A stretch of DNA of 64,000 nucleotides from Rhodobacter sp. (GCA_016704435.1 JADJAB010000004.1:248001-312000); one strand, 5' to 3'; positions 18,442 to 27,082 are shown, counted from the stretch's first letter. Notes: generated from the sequence alone by a model not told the origin. Program-made: numbers and translations.

Positions 18442-19760
18442 ATGCTTGCAATTCTCGCCAACCGGACCTACCGCCATCTCTTCGCCGCACAGATCATCGC
18501 GCTGATCGGGACCGGCCTTGCCACCGTGGCGCTGGGGCTTCTTGCCTGGCAGTTGGCGGGCGCGGATGCCGGGCTGGTGCTTGGCACGGCGCTGGCGATC
18601 AAGATGGTGGCCTATGTGACGCTTGCGCCAATCGCTTCGGCCTTCGCGGACCGGGTGCCGCGCCGGGCGATGCTGGTGGCGCTGGACCTGATCCGCGCGA
18701 CTGTCGCCGTGGCCCTGCCCTTCGTTGGCGAGGTCTGGCACGTCTATGTCCTGATCTTCCTCCTCCAGGCCGCTTCGGCCGGGTTCACGCCGACCTTTCA
18801 GGCGACGATCCCCGACGTGCTGCCGGACGAGGCGGAGTATACCCGCGCGCTGTCGCTGTCGCGGCTGGCCTATGACCTCGAAAGCCTTCTGTCGCCCATG
18901 CTTGCCGCGGCGCTGCTGACGGTGGTCAGCTTTCCGGTCCTCTTCGGTGGAACCGTGATCGGCTTTCTCGCCTCGGCGGGTTTGGTGCTGACGGTGACAC
19001 TGCCGGCGCCGAGGCCCGCCCAGCCGCGCGGGATCTGGGACCGGACGACGCGGGGCATCCGCATCTACCTGGCGACGCCGCGCCTGCGCGGGCTGCTGGC
19101 GCTGAACCTCGCCGTGGCCGCAGCAGGGGCAATGGTGATCGTCAACACGGTCGTGCTGGTGCAGACGCAGTTGGGCCACGGCGAGACGCAGACGGCGCTG
19201 GCGCTCGCGGCGTTCGGCGGCGGGTCGATGGCGGCGGCGCTGCTGCTTCCGAAGCTGCTTGAGCGTATTCCTGATCGCCCCGCGATGATCGCGGGCGCCG
19301 GGATGCTGACCATCGGCACGGCGCTTGGTCCGCTCATCGGATCCTTGCCGGCGCTGATGGCGCTCTGGCTCCTGATCGGCTTCGGCTACAGCCTGACACA
19401 GACGCCGACCGGACGGCTCTTGCGCCGGTCGGCGCATCCCGAGGACCGACCGGCGATCTTCGCCGCGCAATTTGCGCTGAGCCACGCCTGCTGGCTGATC
19501 ACCTATCCGCTGGCCGGGCGCTTCGGTGCCGGATTGGGACCTGACGCGACCTTCCTGCTGATGGCGGGCATCGCGGCCATTGGCGTCATCGCCGCAATGC
19601 GGCTCTGGCCGGCCAACCTGGTCGACGACGTCGCGCATGACCACCAGGACTGCCACCCGACCATCCGCACCTGCGCGCGCATGGCGCGAAGGGCCATCAC
19701 CACCCCCTGGTGATCGACGACCTGCACCGGAGCTGGCCCAGGCCGGCGGAGACACCGTGA
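18442..19760 (+). CDS. NreB-like MFS exporter with His-rich C-terminal tail (frame broken near 19650)
   Basis: This major facilitator protein of about 12 helices starts LAILANRTYRHLFAAQIIAL and has the loop motif APIASAFADRVPRRAML (family form GxLADRxxRR). Co-transcription with the metal repressor fits a metal-efflux role (NreB type). Read literally it stops at 19711-19713. Adding one C after CAGGAC near 19650 gives DLPPDHPHLRAHGAKGHHHP then LVIDDLHRSWPRPAETP with a stop at 19758-19760. A His-rich tail of this kind is what metal exporters of this group carry, so I extend the gene to 19760. Substrate Ni, Co or Zn cannot be decided. Confidence 0.82.
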
Positions 19761-20148
19761 AGGCTTGCTCGCCCGGCGCGGGGCGGCCATGCGGAAGCCC
19801 GCGATGCGTGGAAATCGGGGAGTCCGTAGCCAGGCTGCGGCACCGGGCCGATCCGGAACCCTCTGTCCGTCGGCCTGTCGATCGCCAATCGGCCAGCATC
19901 TCCTGCATCCCAGGATTTCCCCTCGCCCTCAAATGAAGGTGGATCCCAGGTGATTGCCTGAAGCTGACCTGTTCAGCACCGGCCCATCCAATACCAGGGC
20001 AGCCGAAACTCGCGCGGCTTTGCGGGTCAGGCTGGGGTCGGAAGGGAGCACTGGCGGCAGCGCGGCCTCGTCCGGGCCAGGGGCAGGGTATTTCAGCAGC
20101 ACCTTGACTGCCCAATGCGTCCGGATTGCGCTTGGTCCCCCCCACACC
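19761..20148. other. No recognisable gene
   Basis: About 390 bases between the exporter and the TetR gene. Minus-strand open frames pass through but contain no motif I recognise and lack plausible starts. It may include the lost 3' part of the short TetR gene. Confidence 0.5.
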
Positions 20149-20601
20149 TCATGCGGCGCGGGAATCGCCTGGCGCCGGCTTTGGTGCCGTTGCCGCGGTC
20201 GCCGCGGCGCGTTCGGTCTGCACCCGCGCCCAGGCTCGCGCGGCGGCAACGTCGCGCCGCGCCCAATCGCGCAGGGCGTGCTCCAGCGCCAGCGATGCTG
20301 CGGGGTCTTCCGCCAGCGCCGGCGGGCCGGCAGCGGGCCGCCCGAGCGGCATCTGAGCCGCCGCGCGCGGGGCCCGGTCAGTCCGGCACGCCAGGGCGGC
20401 AAAGGCGCGATGCTCCCAATAGTCCAGCAACGCCGCACAGAAAGCCTCGCGATCCCGGAAATGCCAGTAGAAAGAGCCTTTTGTCACGCAAAGCTCACGC
20501 GCCAGAGGTTCAATCCGCAAGGCCCGTTCGCCGCGTGTGGCCAAGGCCCGCAAGCCGGCGGCGATCCAATCCTCGCGCCCCAATTGCCGGATCATCCCCA
20601 T
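20149..20601 (-). CDS. TetR-family regulator, short
   Basis: The N-terminal TetR DNA-binding domain is complete: EDWIAAGLRALATRGERALR, then IEPLARELCVTKGSFYWHFR, followed by REAFCAALLDYWEHR. The ATG at 20601 has an excellent GGAGGTGCGG ribosome site. The whole protein is only 150 residues against about 190-200 for the family. Its end (TAPKPAPGDSRAA) does not look like a ligand domain, so the C-terminus is probably truncated by a frameshift or decay. No target can be inferred. Confidence 0.75.
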   Translation of the reverse strand: MGMIRQLGREDWIAAGLRALATRGERALRIEPLARELCVTKGSFYWHFRDREAFCAALLDYWEHRAFAALACRTDRAPRAAAQMPLGRPAAGPPALAEDPAASLALEHALRDWARRDVAAARAWARVQTERAAATAATAPKPAPGDSRAA

Positions 20602-21202
20602 CCGCACCTCCTCCGTGAAGTTCCGTCGCCCAGTTTGCCGCAGGTCCGCCGGTGTGCCGCCCACATAGGCTACGATACGCAGCCCATGTGTCATCCTTTC
20701 CGGAGCATCGGCCAGGCTCTTCGAGCTCCGGCCTTGTTCTTCGGATCATCGGCACAGTCTTGCGGCAACATGCTAAGAATCTGTTGACCCATGCAGGGTC
20801 CCTGCGGCCGAACGGTCCATGCGGCCGTATGGCCCATACGCTGGCATGGCCCATACGCCGTTAGGGCGCTTCGGGCGGTATCGCCGGTTTGCAAGCGCGG
20901 CCCGATCCGGGCGATACGGAAGCCTCGATCCGCCCCGACGGGAAAGCGTGGGGTCAGATTGACGCCCGTTCCGTCCCGCCCGCCCGCTCATCCCGGCCTC
21001 TCGCCTTTCCCGATTGCTGCACCTCTCCCGTCCGCCCTGCCGTTCGCTCTTGCAGCGACTCTCCCGGCGGCCCGACGTTTCCCGGGCAATCTGCGTCTGC
21101 CGACCTCCGTGCCTTTCCGGATCGCTTGGGCGCCCCATTTGCCCTGGCTCTCTTGAAGCCATGGCCCGGCTCGTCTAATCAGGGCTGAGACCAGGGGGCA
21201 GG
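20602..21202. other. Non-coding region with a short direct repeat and pyrimidine-rich tract
   Basis: About 600 bases before surE without a convincing gene. The first part is sprinkled with ATG-GCC-CAT words, including the direct repeat at 20829-20858. From about 20960 to 21075 the plus strand is pyrimidine-rich (many TCCCG/CTCTC runs). The surE promoter should lie at the right end. Confidence 0.5.
20829..20858. repeat. 13-bp direct repeat, 17-bp period
   Basis: ATGGCCCATACGC occurs at 20829-20841 and again at 20846-20858, with degenerate related words (CATGCGGCCGTATGG) just upstream. Confidence 0.6.
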
Positions 21203-21988
21203 ATGCGTATTCTCATCACCAATGACGACGGCATCAACGCACCCGGCCTGGAGGTTCTGACCGCGATCGCCGCCGATATCGCCGGCCCCGAGGGCGAGGT
21301 CTGGACCGTCGCCCCCGCCTTCGAGCAATCCGGCGTCGGCCATTGCATCAGCTACACCCACCCGATGCTGATCGCCAAGCTGTCCCCCCGCCGCTATGCC
21401 GCCGAGGGCAGCCCGGCCGATTGCGTGCTGGCCGCCATCTATGACGTGCTGCATGGCGCGAAACCCGACCTGGTGCTTTCCGGCGTCAACCGCGGCAACA
21501 ACGCGGCCGAGAACGTGCTGTATTCCGGCACCATCGGCGGCGCGCTGGAGGCCGCATTGCAAGGCGTGCCCGCCATCGCGCTGTCGCAGTTCATGGGCCC
21601 CGAGACCGGCGCGCTGGCCGATCCCTTCGACTGCGCGCGTCAGCACGGCACGGCGGTGGTGCGGGACCTTCTGGAAAAGGGTCTGTGGACGGACGACGAC
21701 TACCGCATTTTCTACAATGTGAATTTCCCACCGATATCGGGGGCCGCGACCAAGGGCCTGTGTGTCGCCCCGCAGGGCTTTCGCCGCGACACCGCCTTCT
21801 CGACCGAGCCGCATCTGTCGCCCTCGGGCAAGCGCTTCCTCTGGATCCAGGGCGGGCCGCAGCACCGCCCCACCCTGCCCGGCACCGATGCGGCGGTGAA
21901 CCTTGACGGCTTCATCTCGGTCACGCCGATGCGCGCCGACCTGACCGCGCATGACCTCCTGGCCGATCTTTCGGCCCGGCTGGCATGA
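21203..21988 (+). CDS. surE: 5'/3'-nucleotidase SurE
   Basis: The 261-residue metal-dependent phosphatase releases phosphate from nucleoside monophosphates and acts in stationary-phase survival. Signature motifs are the N-terminal ILITNDDGINAPGLEVL with the DD metal ligands, then LVLSGVNRGNNAAENVLYSG and TIGGALEAALQGVPAIALSQ. The stop overlaps the pcm start (ATGA at 21985-21988), the usual surE-pcm-nlpD coupling. Confidence 0.95.
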   Translation: MRILITNDDGINAPGLEVLTAIAADIAGPEGEVWTVAPAFEQSGVGHCISYTHPMLIAKLSPRRYAAEGSPADCVLAAIYDVLHGAKPDLVLSGVNRGNNAAENVLYSGTIGGALEAALQGVPAIALSQFMGPETGALADPFDCARQHGTAVVRDLLEKGLWTDDDYRIFYNVNFPPISGAATKGLCVAPQGFRRDTAFSTEPHLSPSGKRFLWIQGGPQHRPTLPGTDAAVNLDGFISVTPMRADLTAHDLLADLSARLA

Positions 21989-22644
21989 CCGAAGGGCCGG
22001 ACCCCGAAGACCTCGCCATGCGCAAGATGCGCTTTCTCTTCGCGCTGCGGTCGCGCGGGGTGACCGATGCGCGGGTGCTGACGGCGATGGAAAAGGTGGA
22101 CCGCGGCCTCTTCGTCAAGGGCATCTTCGCCGCCCGCGCCTATGAGGACATGCCGCTGCCGATCGCCTGCGGCCAGACCATCAGCCAGCCCTCGGTCGTC
22201 GGGCTGATGACCCAGGCGCTGAACGTCGGCCCGCGCGACACGGTGCTGGAGATCGGCACCGGGTCGGGCTACCAGGCGGCGATCCTGGCGCAGCTGGCGC
22301 GGCGGGTCTATACCGTCGACCGCTGGCGTCGACTGACGCGCGAGGCGGCGGCGCTCTTCCGCCAGCTGGGGCTGGTCAACGTCACAACGATCACCGCGGA
22401 CGGCTCTTTCGGCCTGCCCGATCAGGCGCCGTTCGACCGCATCATCGTGACGGCTGCGGCCGAAGATCCCCCCGGCCCCTTGCTTCAACAGCTGAAGCCT
22501 GGCGGCATCATGGTGCTGCCGGTCGGTCAGTCGGACGCGGTGCAGCATCTGATCAAGGTCACCCGCAGCGAAAAGGGATTCGATTACGAGGAACTTCGCC
22601 AAGTGCGCTTCGTGCCTCTGGTCGAAGGGCTTGGGAACGAGTAG
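21985..22644 (+). CDS. pcm: Protein-L-isoaspartate O-methyltransferase
   Basis: This 219-residue SAM-dependent enzyme methylates isoaspartyl residues in aged proteins and so starts their repair. Expected motifs are present: DMPLPIACGQTISQPSVVGL, the SAM-binding VLEIGTGSGYQAAILAQL, and LKPGGIMVLPVG. It is translationally coupled to surE and followed 63 bases later by nlpD. Confidence 0.95.
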   Translation: MTEGPDPEDLAMRKMRFLFALRSRGVTDARVLTAMEKVDRGLFVKGIFAARAYEDMPLPIACGQTISQPSVVGLMTQALNVGPRDTVLEIGTGSGYQAAILAQLARRVYTVDRWRRLTREAAALFRQLGLVNVTTITADGSFGLPDQAPFDRIIVTAAAEDPPGPLLQQLKPGGIMVLPVGQSDAVQHLIKVTRSEKGFDYEELRQVRFVPLVEGLGNE

Positions 22645-22707
22645 GGTGGCGCGCGTGATCCGGGGCCAACCCGGACAGGACGGCAAGACGGCAAGAGGCG
22701 GTATAGC

Positions 22708-23913
22708 ATGACGATTTCCAGCACAACCTTTCCGGCCCCGCTCGCGGCGGCGCCGATGGCCCGGCGCGGGCGCGCCATGCTTGGTCTTTGGCTGGGCGGC
22801 AGCCTGATGGCCCTGACGGCCTGTTCCGACATGCCGATGCCGGACCTGGACTGGGACATGCGCGCCGGCGCCGGCAACACCACCGAAGAGGCGCGGCAGG
22901 CCACTGCGTCCAAGCCGGTGCCCGATGCCAATGGCGTGCTGTCCTATCCCGGCTATCAGCTTGCCCAGGCCCGCAGGGGCGAAACCGTTGCCAGCATGGC
23001 CGCGCGGCTGGGGCTGAACGGCGATGAGCTGGCCCGCACCAACGCGCTGAAGGCAACCGATCCGTTGCGCGCGGGCGAGCTTCTGTTGCTGCCGCGCCGG
23101 GTCTCGGCAGCGCCGCAGCCGGTGGCGGGAACCGCCGCGGGTGGCCGTCCGGTCGACATCACCTCGAGCGCCACCACCGCGCTGGACGAAGCCGGGCCGG
23201 GCGCAGCCAAACCCGCCGCAGCCGCCCCCGGCGGCGGCAAGGAGCCGATCCGCCACCGCGTCGCGCGCGGCGAGACCGCCTTCACCATCGCGCGGGCCTA
23301 CAATGTCTCGGCGCGCGCGCTGGCCGACTGGAACAGCCTTGGCCCCGACATGAACGTGCGCGAAGGCCAGACGCTGATCATCCCGGTTGCCACCGCCCCC
23401 GCGCCGAACCCCGAGCCGGTGCCCACCGCCCCGGGCCAGGGCAGCCCGACGCCGCAGCCGCCTTCGGCCAAGGAGCCGCTGCCGGATGAAAAGACCACCC
23501 CGGCGGCCGAAAAGCCGAAGGAAACGCCGCCCTCGCCCGATCTGGGCGGCGCCAGCAAGGCCGCGAAGATGTCGATGCCGGTCGCGGGCAAGATCATCCG
23601 CGGTTATGACAAGAAAAAGAACCAGGGGATCGACATCTCCGCCGCCGCCGGCACCGCGGTGAAGGCGGCCGACGCGGGCAGCGTCGCCGTGATTTCGTCG
23701 GACACGAACGGCAGCGGTATCGTCATCCTGCGGCATGGGGGCGGATTGCTGACGGTCTATGTCGGGGTCGATGGTGTATCGGTGGCCAAGGGCGCGAAGG
23801 TGACGCGCGGCCAGAGTATCGGCAAGGTCGCCAAGGGCGACCCGGCCTTCCTGCATTTCGAGATCCGGAACTCGAACAAGGACAGCCTCGACCCGATGGC
23901 CTATCTGCAATAG
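22708..23913 (+). CDS. nlpD: NlpD-like lipoprotein with two LysM domains and degenerate M23 domain
   Basis: The 401-residue protein has an N-terminal lipoprotein signal (lipobox ending LMALTAC). A first LysM is near residue 80 (QLAQARRGETVASMAARLGL) and a second near residue 190 (HRVARGETAFTIARAYNVS). A Pro/Ala linker leads to a C-terminal M23 (LytM) domain. The zinc-ligand positions of active M23 peptidases appear changed: NQGIDI instead of HxGxD, FLHFEIR instead of HLHFE, and TVYVGVDG where TxYxH is expected. Like E. coli NlpD/EnvC it is therefore probably an amidase activator in daughter-cell separation rather than a peptidase. Confidence 0.88.
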   Translation: MTISSTTFPAPLAAAPMARRGRAMLGLWLGGSLMALTACSDMPMPDLDWDMRAGAGNTTEEARQATASKPVPDANGVLSYPGYQLAQARRGETVASMAARLGLNGDELARTNALKATDPLRAGELLLLPRRVSAAPQPVAGTAAGGRPVDITSSATTALDEAGPGAAKPAAAAPGGGKEPIRHRVARGETAFTIARAYNVSARALADWNSLGPDMNVREGQTLIIPVATAPAPNPEPVPTAPGQGSPTPQPPSAKEPLPDEKTTPAAEKPKETPPSPDLGGASKAAKMSMPVAGKIIRGYDKKKNQGIDISAAAGTAVKAADAGSVAVISSDTNGSGIVILRHGGGLLTVYVGVDGVSVAKGAKVTRGQSIGKVAKGDPAFLHFEIRNSNKDSLDPMAYLQ

Positions 23914-23927
23914 CGGTTTGCGACACA

Positions 23928-23947
23928 AATTCCTTGCGTAAGGAATT
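23928..23947. repeat. Palindrome related to the soxB/soxD element
   Basis: AATTCCTT-GCGT-AAGGAATT, an 8-bp perfect stem between the convergent ends of nlpD and the ATPase gene. It matches the second sox palindrome (CAAATTCCTT arms) and could act as a bidirectional transcript end. Confidence 0.7.
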
Positions 23948-23970
23948 CGGCCAGCGGCTGCGGTTGCGCC

Positions 23971-24813
23971 TCAGGGCGACATCCGCACGCCTTCGCGCGC
24001 CGCAAGATCGCAGAAGAATTGCCATGCCACCCGGCCCGACCGGGCGCCGCGCGTCGCCTGCCATTCAATCGCTTCGGCCTGCAGCCGGTCCTCGGGCACC
24101 GACACGCCATGCGCCGCGCAATAGCCGCGGATCATCGCCAGGTAGTCGTCCTGCGAACAGGGGTGAAACCCCAGCCACAGCCCGAACCGGTCCGACAGCG
24201 AGACCTTCTCTTCCACCGCCTCGGAAGGGTTGATCGCGGTGGAGCGTTCGTTCTCGATCATGTCGCGCGGCATCAGGTGGCGGCGATTGCTGGTCGCGTA
24301 GAAGAGCACATTCTCCGGCCGCCCCTCGATCCCGCCATCCAGCACGGCCTTCAGCGATTTGTAATGCTGGTCGTCGTGGGAAAACGACAGGTCGTCGCAG
24401 AAGAGCAGGAACCGATGCGGCGCGGCGCGCAGATGGGCCAGCAGGCGCTGCACCGTGGGCAGGTCCTCGCGGCTCAATTCCACGATCTTCAGATCCAGTC
24501 CCCCGGCCCGAACCCTTGCGTGGACCGCCTTGACAAGGCTGGATTTTCCCATCCCGCGCGCGCCCCACAGCAGGGCGTTGTTGGCCGGAAGCCCGGCCGC
24601 GAAATGGCGGGTATTCTCCAGCAAGGTATCGCGCGACCGGTCCACCCCGATCAACAGCGACAGATCCACCCGCGCCACTCGCATCACCGGCTCCAGCCGG
24701 TCAGGCGCGGTGTGCCACACAAAGGCCTCGGCCGCGTCAAAATCCGGCGCCGCCATCGGCGCGGGCGCCAGCCGCTCCAGCGCGGCGGCGATGCGCTCCA
24801 GCGGATCGATCAT
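23971..24813 (-). CDS. DUF815 family AAA-type ATPase
   Basis: The 280-residue P-loop ATPase has Walker A WGARGMGKSSLVKAV near residue 85 and Walker B HRFLLFCDDLSF. It continues KSLKAVLDGGIEGRPENVL then YATSNRRHL, which is diagnostic of DUF815 (a AAA-like group of unknown cellular role). Sensor-like residues follow in SLSDRFGLWLGF. Its ATG overlaps the tatC stop (ATGA, 24810-24813), so it is the last gene of tatABC-DUF815. There is no direct evidence for a function in protein export. Confidence 0.85.
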   Translation of the reverse strand: MIDPLERIAAALERLAPAPMAAPDFDAAEAFVWHTAPDRLEPVMRVARVDLSLLIGVDRSRDTLLENTRHFAAGLPANNALLWGARGMGKSSLVKAVHARVRAGGLDLKIVELSREDLPTVQRLLAHLRAAPHRFLLFCDDLSFSHDDQHYKSLKAVLDGGIEGRPENVLFYATSNRRHLMPRDMIENERSTAINPSEAVEEKVSLSDRFGLWLGFHPCSQDDYLAMIRGYCAAHGVSVPEDRLQAEAIEWQATRGARSGRVAWQFFCDLAAREGVRMSP

Positions 24814-25700
24814 CCCTGGTCCCCGTCGGTTTCCTCATCCCACAGGCCTTCGGCCCGCAGTTCCGCCTCGCGCCGCTTCTCGATCCGGCGGATCATGAAG
24901 ATCGAGACCTCGTAAAGCGGATAGACCGCGAAGAAGAGGATCATCTGGCTCAGGATATCCGGCGGCGTGACCAGGGCCGCCACCATCAGGATCAGCACGA
25001 CCGCATATTTCCGCATCCCCGCCAGACCCTTGGCCGACACCAGCCCGGCCTTGCCCATCAGCGTCAACAGCACCGGCAACTGGAAGCACAGGCCGAAGGC
25101 CATGATCAGTTTCAGTGAGATGTCCAGCGTCTCGTTGACCTTGCCCTGGAACACGATCGCAATGCCCTCGCTGGTCTCGGGCACGGCAATCACATCTCCC
25201 GGCGCGTCGCTGATACCGGGCAGGATGGCCGACAGAAGCGAGTAGCTGTCGGCGAAGCCCAGAAAGAAGCTCATCGCCAGGGGCGTGACGACGTAGTGCG
25301 CAAACAGCGCGCCCAGCACGAACAGCACCGGCGAGGCGACCAGAAACGGCAGGAAGGCCGCCTTTTCGCTGCGGTAAAGGCCCGGCGCCACGAAGCGCCA
25401 CAGCTGATAGGCGATGACCGGAAAGCTGACCATCAGCCCGGCGACAACCGAGATATGCACCAGCGTGAAGAAATACTCTTGCGGTGCGGTGTATTGCATC
25501 ACCGGGTTGGGGTTTCCCAGCGCCCGCATCGCCTGCTCGATCGGCTTCAGCAGGAAGTCGAGGATCGGCTCGGCCACCACGAAACACAGGATCATCGCGA
25601 CAAGGAACGTGGCGACCGCCCAGATCAGCCGATTGCGCAGTTCGGCCAGATGCTCGACCAGGGGGGCGGCGCTGTCCTCGATCTCGTCCTGCGCGCTCAT
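24810..25700 (-). CDS. tatC: Twin-arginine translocase subunit TatC
   Basis: This 296-residue six-helix membrane protein is the Tat signal-peptide receptor. Typical features are APLVEHLAELRNRLIWAV at the N-terminus, the PIEQ segment after TM1, and F-(F/L)-LG-FADSYSLLSAILPG in the central loop. The cytoplasmic tail is acidic (LWDEETDGDQG). It overlaps tatB by four bases and the downstream ATPase gene by four. Confidence 0.95.
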   Translation of the reverse strand: MSAQDEIEDSAAPLVEHLAELRNRLIWAVATFLVAMILCFVVAEPILDFLLKPIEQAMRALGNPNPVMQYTAPQEYFFTLVHISVVAGLMVSFPVIAYQLWRFVAPGLYRSEKAAFLPFLVASPVLFVLGALFAHYVVTPLAMSFFLGFADSYSLLSAILPGISDAPGDVIAVPETSEGIAIVFQGKVNETLDISLKLIMAFGLCFQLPVLLTLMGKAGLVSAKGLAGMRKYAVVLILMVAALVTPPDILSQMILFFAVYPLYEVSIFMIRRIEKRREAELRAEGLWDEETDGDQG

Positions 25701-26275
25701 GCGGCGTCCCCTGCGGGCTTGTCGGCTTTCTTGCGCACCCGGCCCGTGCGTTTGGGCTTCAGCTCGGCCTCAAGCTCGGCCGCGCCGGAGGCCACCGATT
25801 TCAGCTTGGCCGCCGCTTCCGACGCCGCGGCCTTCCGTGCCGCCTGCTTCTCTGCCAGAGCCGCGGTTTCCGGTCCCACTGCCGCGGCTGCCGCTGCGGG
25901 CTTCGCCGTCGGGTCCGCTGCAGCGGGGGTTGTCGCAGCCGCCGCGGCAGCGGCGGGCGCCTTCGCGGCGGGCGGCGTGGTCGGCTTGGCCGCGTTTTTC
26001 AACGGGTCCCATTTTTCGAACTTGTCGGCGGCGGATTTCACCGCATCCAGACCCATCGCTTTCGCGCTGGTGGCCTTCTTCAGATCCTCGGCCACGTCCT
26101 TGACGCCCGAGTCCTTTGCCGCCTGGTCCATCGCGCGGGAAAACTCGCGCCCCATCGCGCGGATCTTCGCCGTGAACCGCCCCAGTTCGCGGAACATGCC
26201 GGGCAGATCCTTCGGGCCGATCACGATCAGCGCGACGATCCCGACGACCATCAGTTCAGACCAGCTGAAATCCAT
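25697..26275 (-). CDS. tatB: Sec-independent translocase subunit TatB
   Basis: The 192-residue protein has a single N-terminal helix (MDFSWSELMVVGIVALIVIGP) with the TatB-type Glu at residue 7, then GPKDLPGMFRELGRFTAKIR, an amphipathic helix. A long Ala/Pro/Lys-rich C-terminal tail ends RVRKKADKPAGDAA. It forms the TatBC signal-peptide receptor with TatC and overlaps it by ATGA. The stretched Ala-rich tail is common in GC-rich relatives. Confidence 0.93.
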   Translation of the reverse strand: MDFSWSELMVVGIVALIVIGPKDLPGMFRELGRFTAKIRAMGREFSRAMDQAAKDSGVKDVAEDLKKATSAKAMGLDAVKSAADKFEKWDPLKNAAKPTTPPAAKAPAAAAAAATTPAAADPTAKPAAAAAAVGPETAALAEKQAARKAAASEAAAKLKSVASGAAELEAELKPKRTGRVRKKADKPAGDAA

Positions 26276-26303
26276 TGTCCCGCCTCGGCCGACCCTGTGC
26301 CGC

Positions 26304-26546
26304 TTACGCCTTGTCCTTGGCCGAGGTGCTGCCCGAGGACTTCTCCGCCATATCGGGGGTCACGTCCTTGGCGGCCTCGGCCTTGGCGGCCTCGATCTCG
26401 GCCGAACCGTCGGTGACGCCCTTCTTGAAGGCGGTGATGCCCTTGCCCACTTCGCCCATCAGGCTGCTGACCTTGCCCTTGCCGAAAAGGACCAGAACGA
26501 CGACGGCGATCAGAATAAGACCGGGAATACCGATGTTGTTCAACAT
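26304..26546 (-). CDS. tatA: Sec-independent translocase subunit TatA
   Basis: The 80-residue pore-forming Tat subunit reads MLNNIGIPGLILIAVVVLVL then FGKGKVSSLMGEVGKGITAF, the TatA helix-hinge-amphipathic-helix pattern with the FG motif. It has an acidic/Lys-rich tail. The ATG at 26546 has GGAGG 7 bases upstream. It heads tatABC; the 28-base gap to tatB is short. Confidence 0.95.
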   Translation of the reverse strand: MLNNIGIPGLILIAVVVLVLFGKGKVSSLMGEVGKGITAFKKGVTDGSAEIEAAKAEAAKDVTPDMAEKSSGSTSAKDKA

Positions 26547-26660
26547 GGGAAAAACCTCCATTCCCTTGCCCCACAGGCGGGGCGCATTCCTTGACTGCCC
26601 CGTATTAGGCCCAGCAGCCTGCCGGTTCCAAGGGTGAAAAGGCTTGCTGTGGCGGGTCAA

Positions 26661-26678
26661 CTGACAGTATTTTGTCAG
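26661..26678. promoter_or_regulatory. Inverted repeat, probable operator of the adjacent HTH gene
   Basis: CTGACAGTATTTTGTCAG: 6-bp arms with a 6-bp AT-rich centre, 47 bases before the HTH gene start and in the intergenic space shared with divergent tatA. The spacing suits a dimeric DeoR/YafY-type regulator. Confidence 0.55.
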
Positions 26679-26725
26679 TAGGGCGCGGTTCTGACGCGCC
26701 GCGCCTGCCCCCCGCAAAGGCCCCG

Positions 26726-27082
26726 ATGAAACGCGATGCCCGGCTATACGACCTGATCCAGATCCTGCGCGACGGCAAGCTGCACACGGCGGCGGAACTG
26801 GCGGCGGGTCTGGGCGTGTCGACCCGCACGATCTGGCGCGACATGGCGGTGATGGCGGAAACCGGCCTGCCGGTCACCGGCGAACGGGGGCTGGGCTACA
26901 TCCTGCGCTCGCCCCTGATGTTGCCGCCGACCATGCTGACCCCGGACGAGTTGGAGGCTCTGACCATCGGCCTGCGCCACGTCGAGACGACCGACCCCGA
27001 CCGGGCCCGCGCTGCCCGCAGCCTGATGACCAAGATCGCCACCCTCCTGCCGCAGGCCGGGCTGGAGCCAAAGGCACCTTGA
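26726..27082 (+). CDS. Short DeoR/YafY-type HTH regulator without a WYL domain
   Basis: The 118-residue protein opens MKRDARLYDLIQILRDGKLH, followed by the HTH TAAELAAGLGVSTRTIWRDM and the wing GLPVTGERGLGYILRS, as in YafY-type regulators. The link segment LPPTMLTPDELEALTIGLRH is also family-like. The protein then stops, where full-length relatives (about 230 residues) continue into a WYL ligand domain. It may be a natural short form or a truncation; the TGA at 27080 is in otherwise clean coding sequence. An inverted repeat upstream suggests autoregulation. Confidence 0.8.
   Translation: MKRDARLYDLIQILRDGKLHTAAELAAGLGVSTRTIWRDMAVMAETGLPVTGERGLGYILRSPLMLPPTMLTPDELEALTIGLRHVETTDPDRARAARSLMTKIATLLPQAGLEPKAP

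Noticed and set aside
18181..20145. A 654-codon minus-strand open frame across the metal exporter
   Set aside because: It covers the antisense of the CsoR-type and MFS genes, with Arg/Gln-rich composition and no motif; shadow frame.
20779..21162. Minus-strand open frame rich in Arg/Gly/Ser upstream of surE
   Set aside because: Low-complexity translation of a pyrimidine-rich tract and short repeats, without ribosome site or homology.
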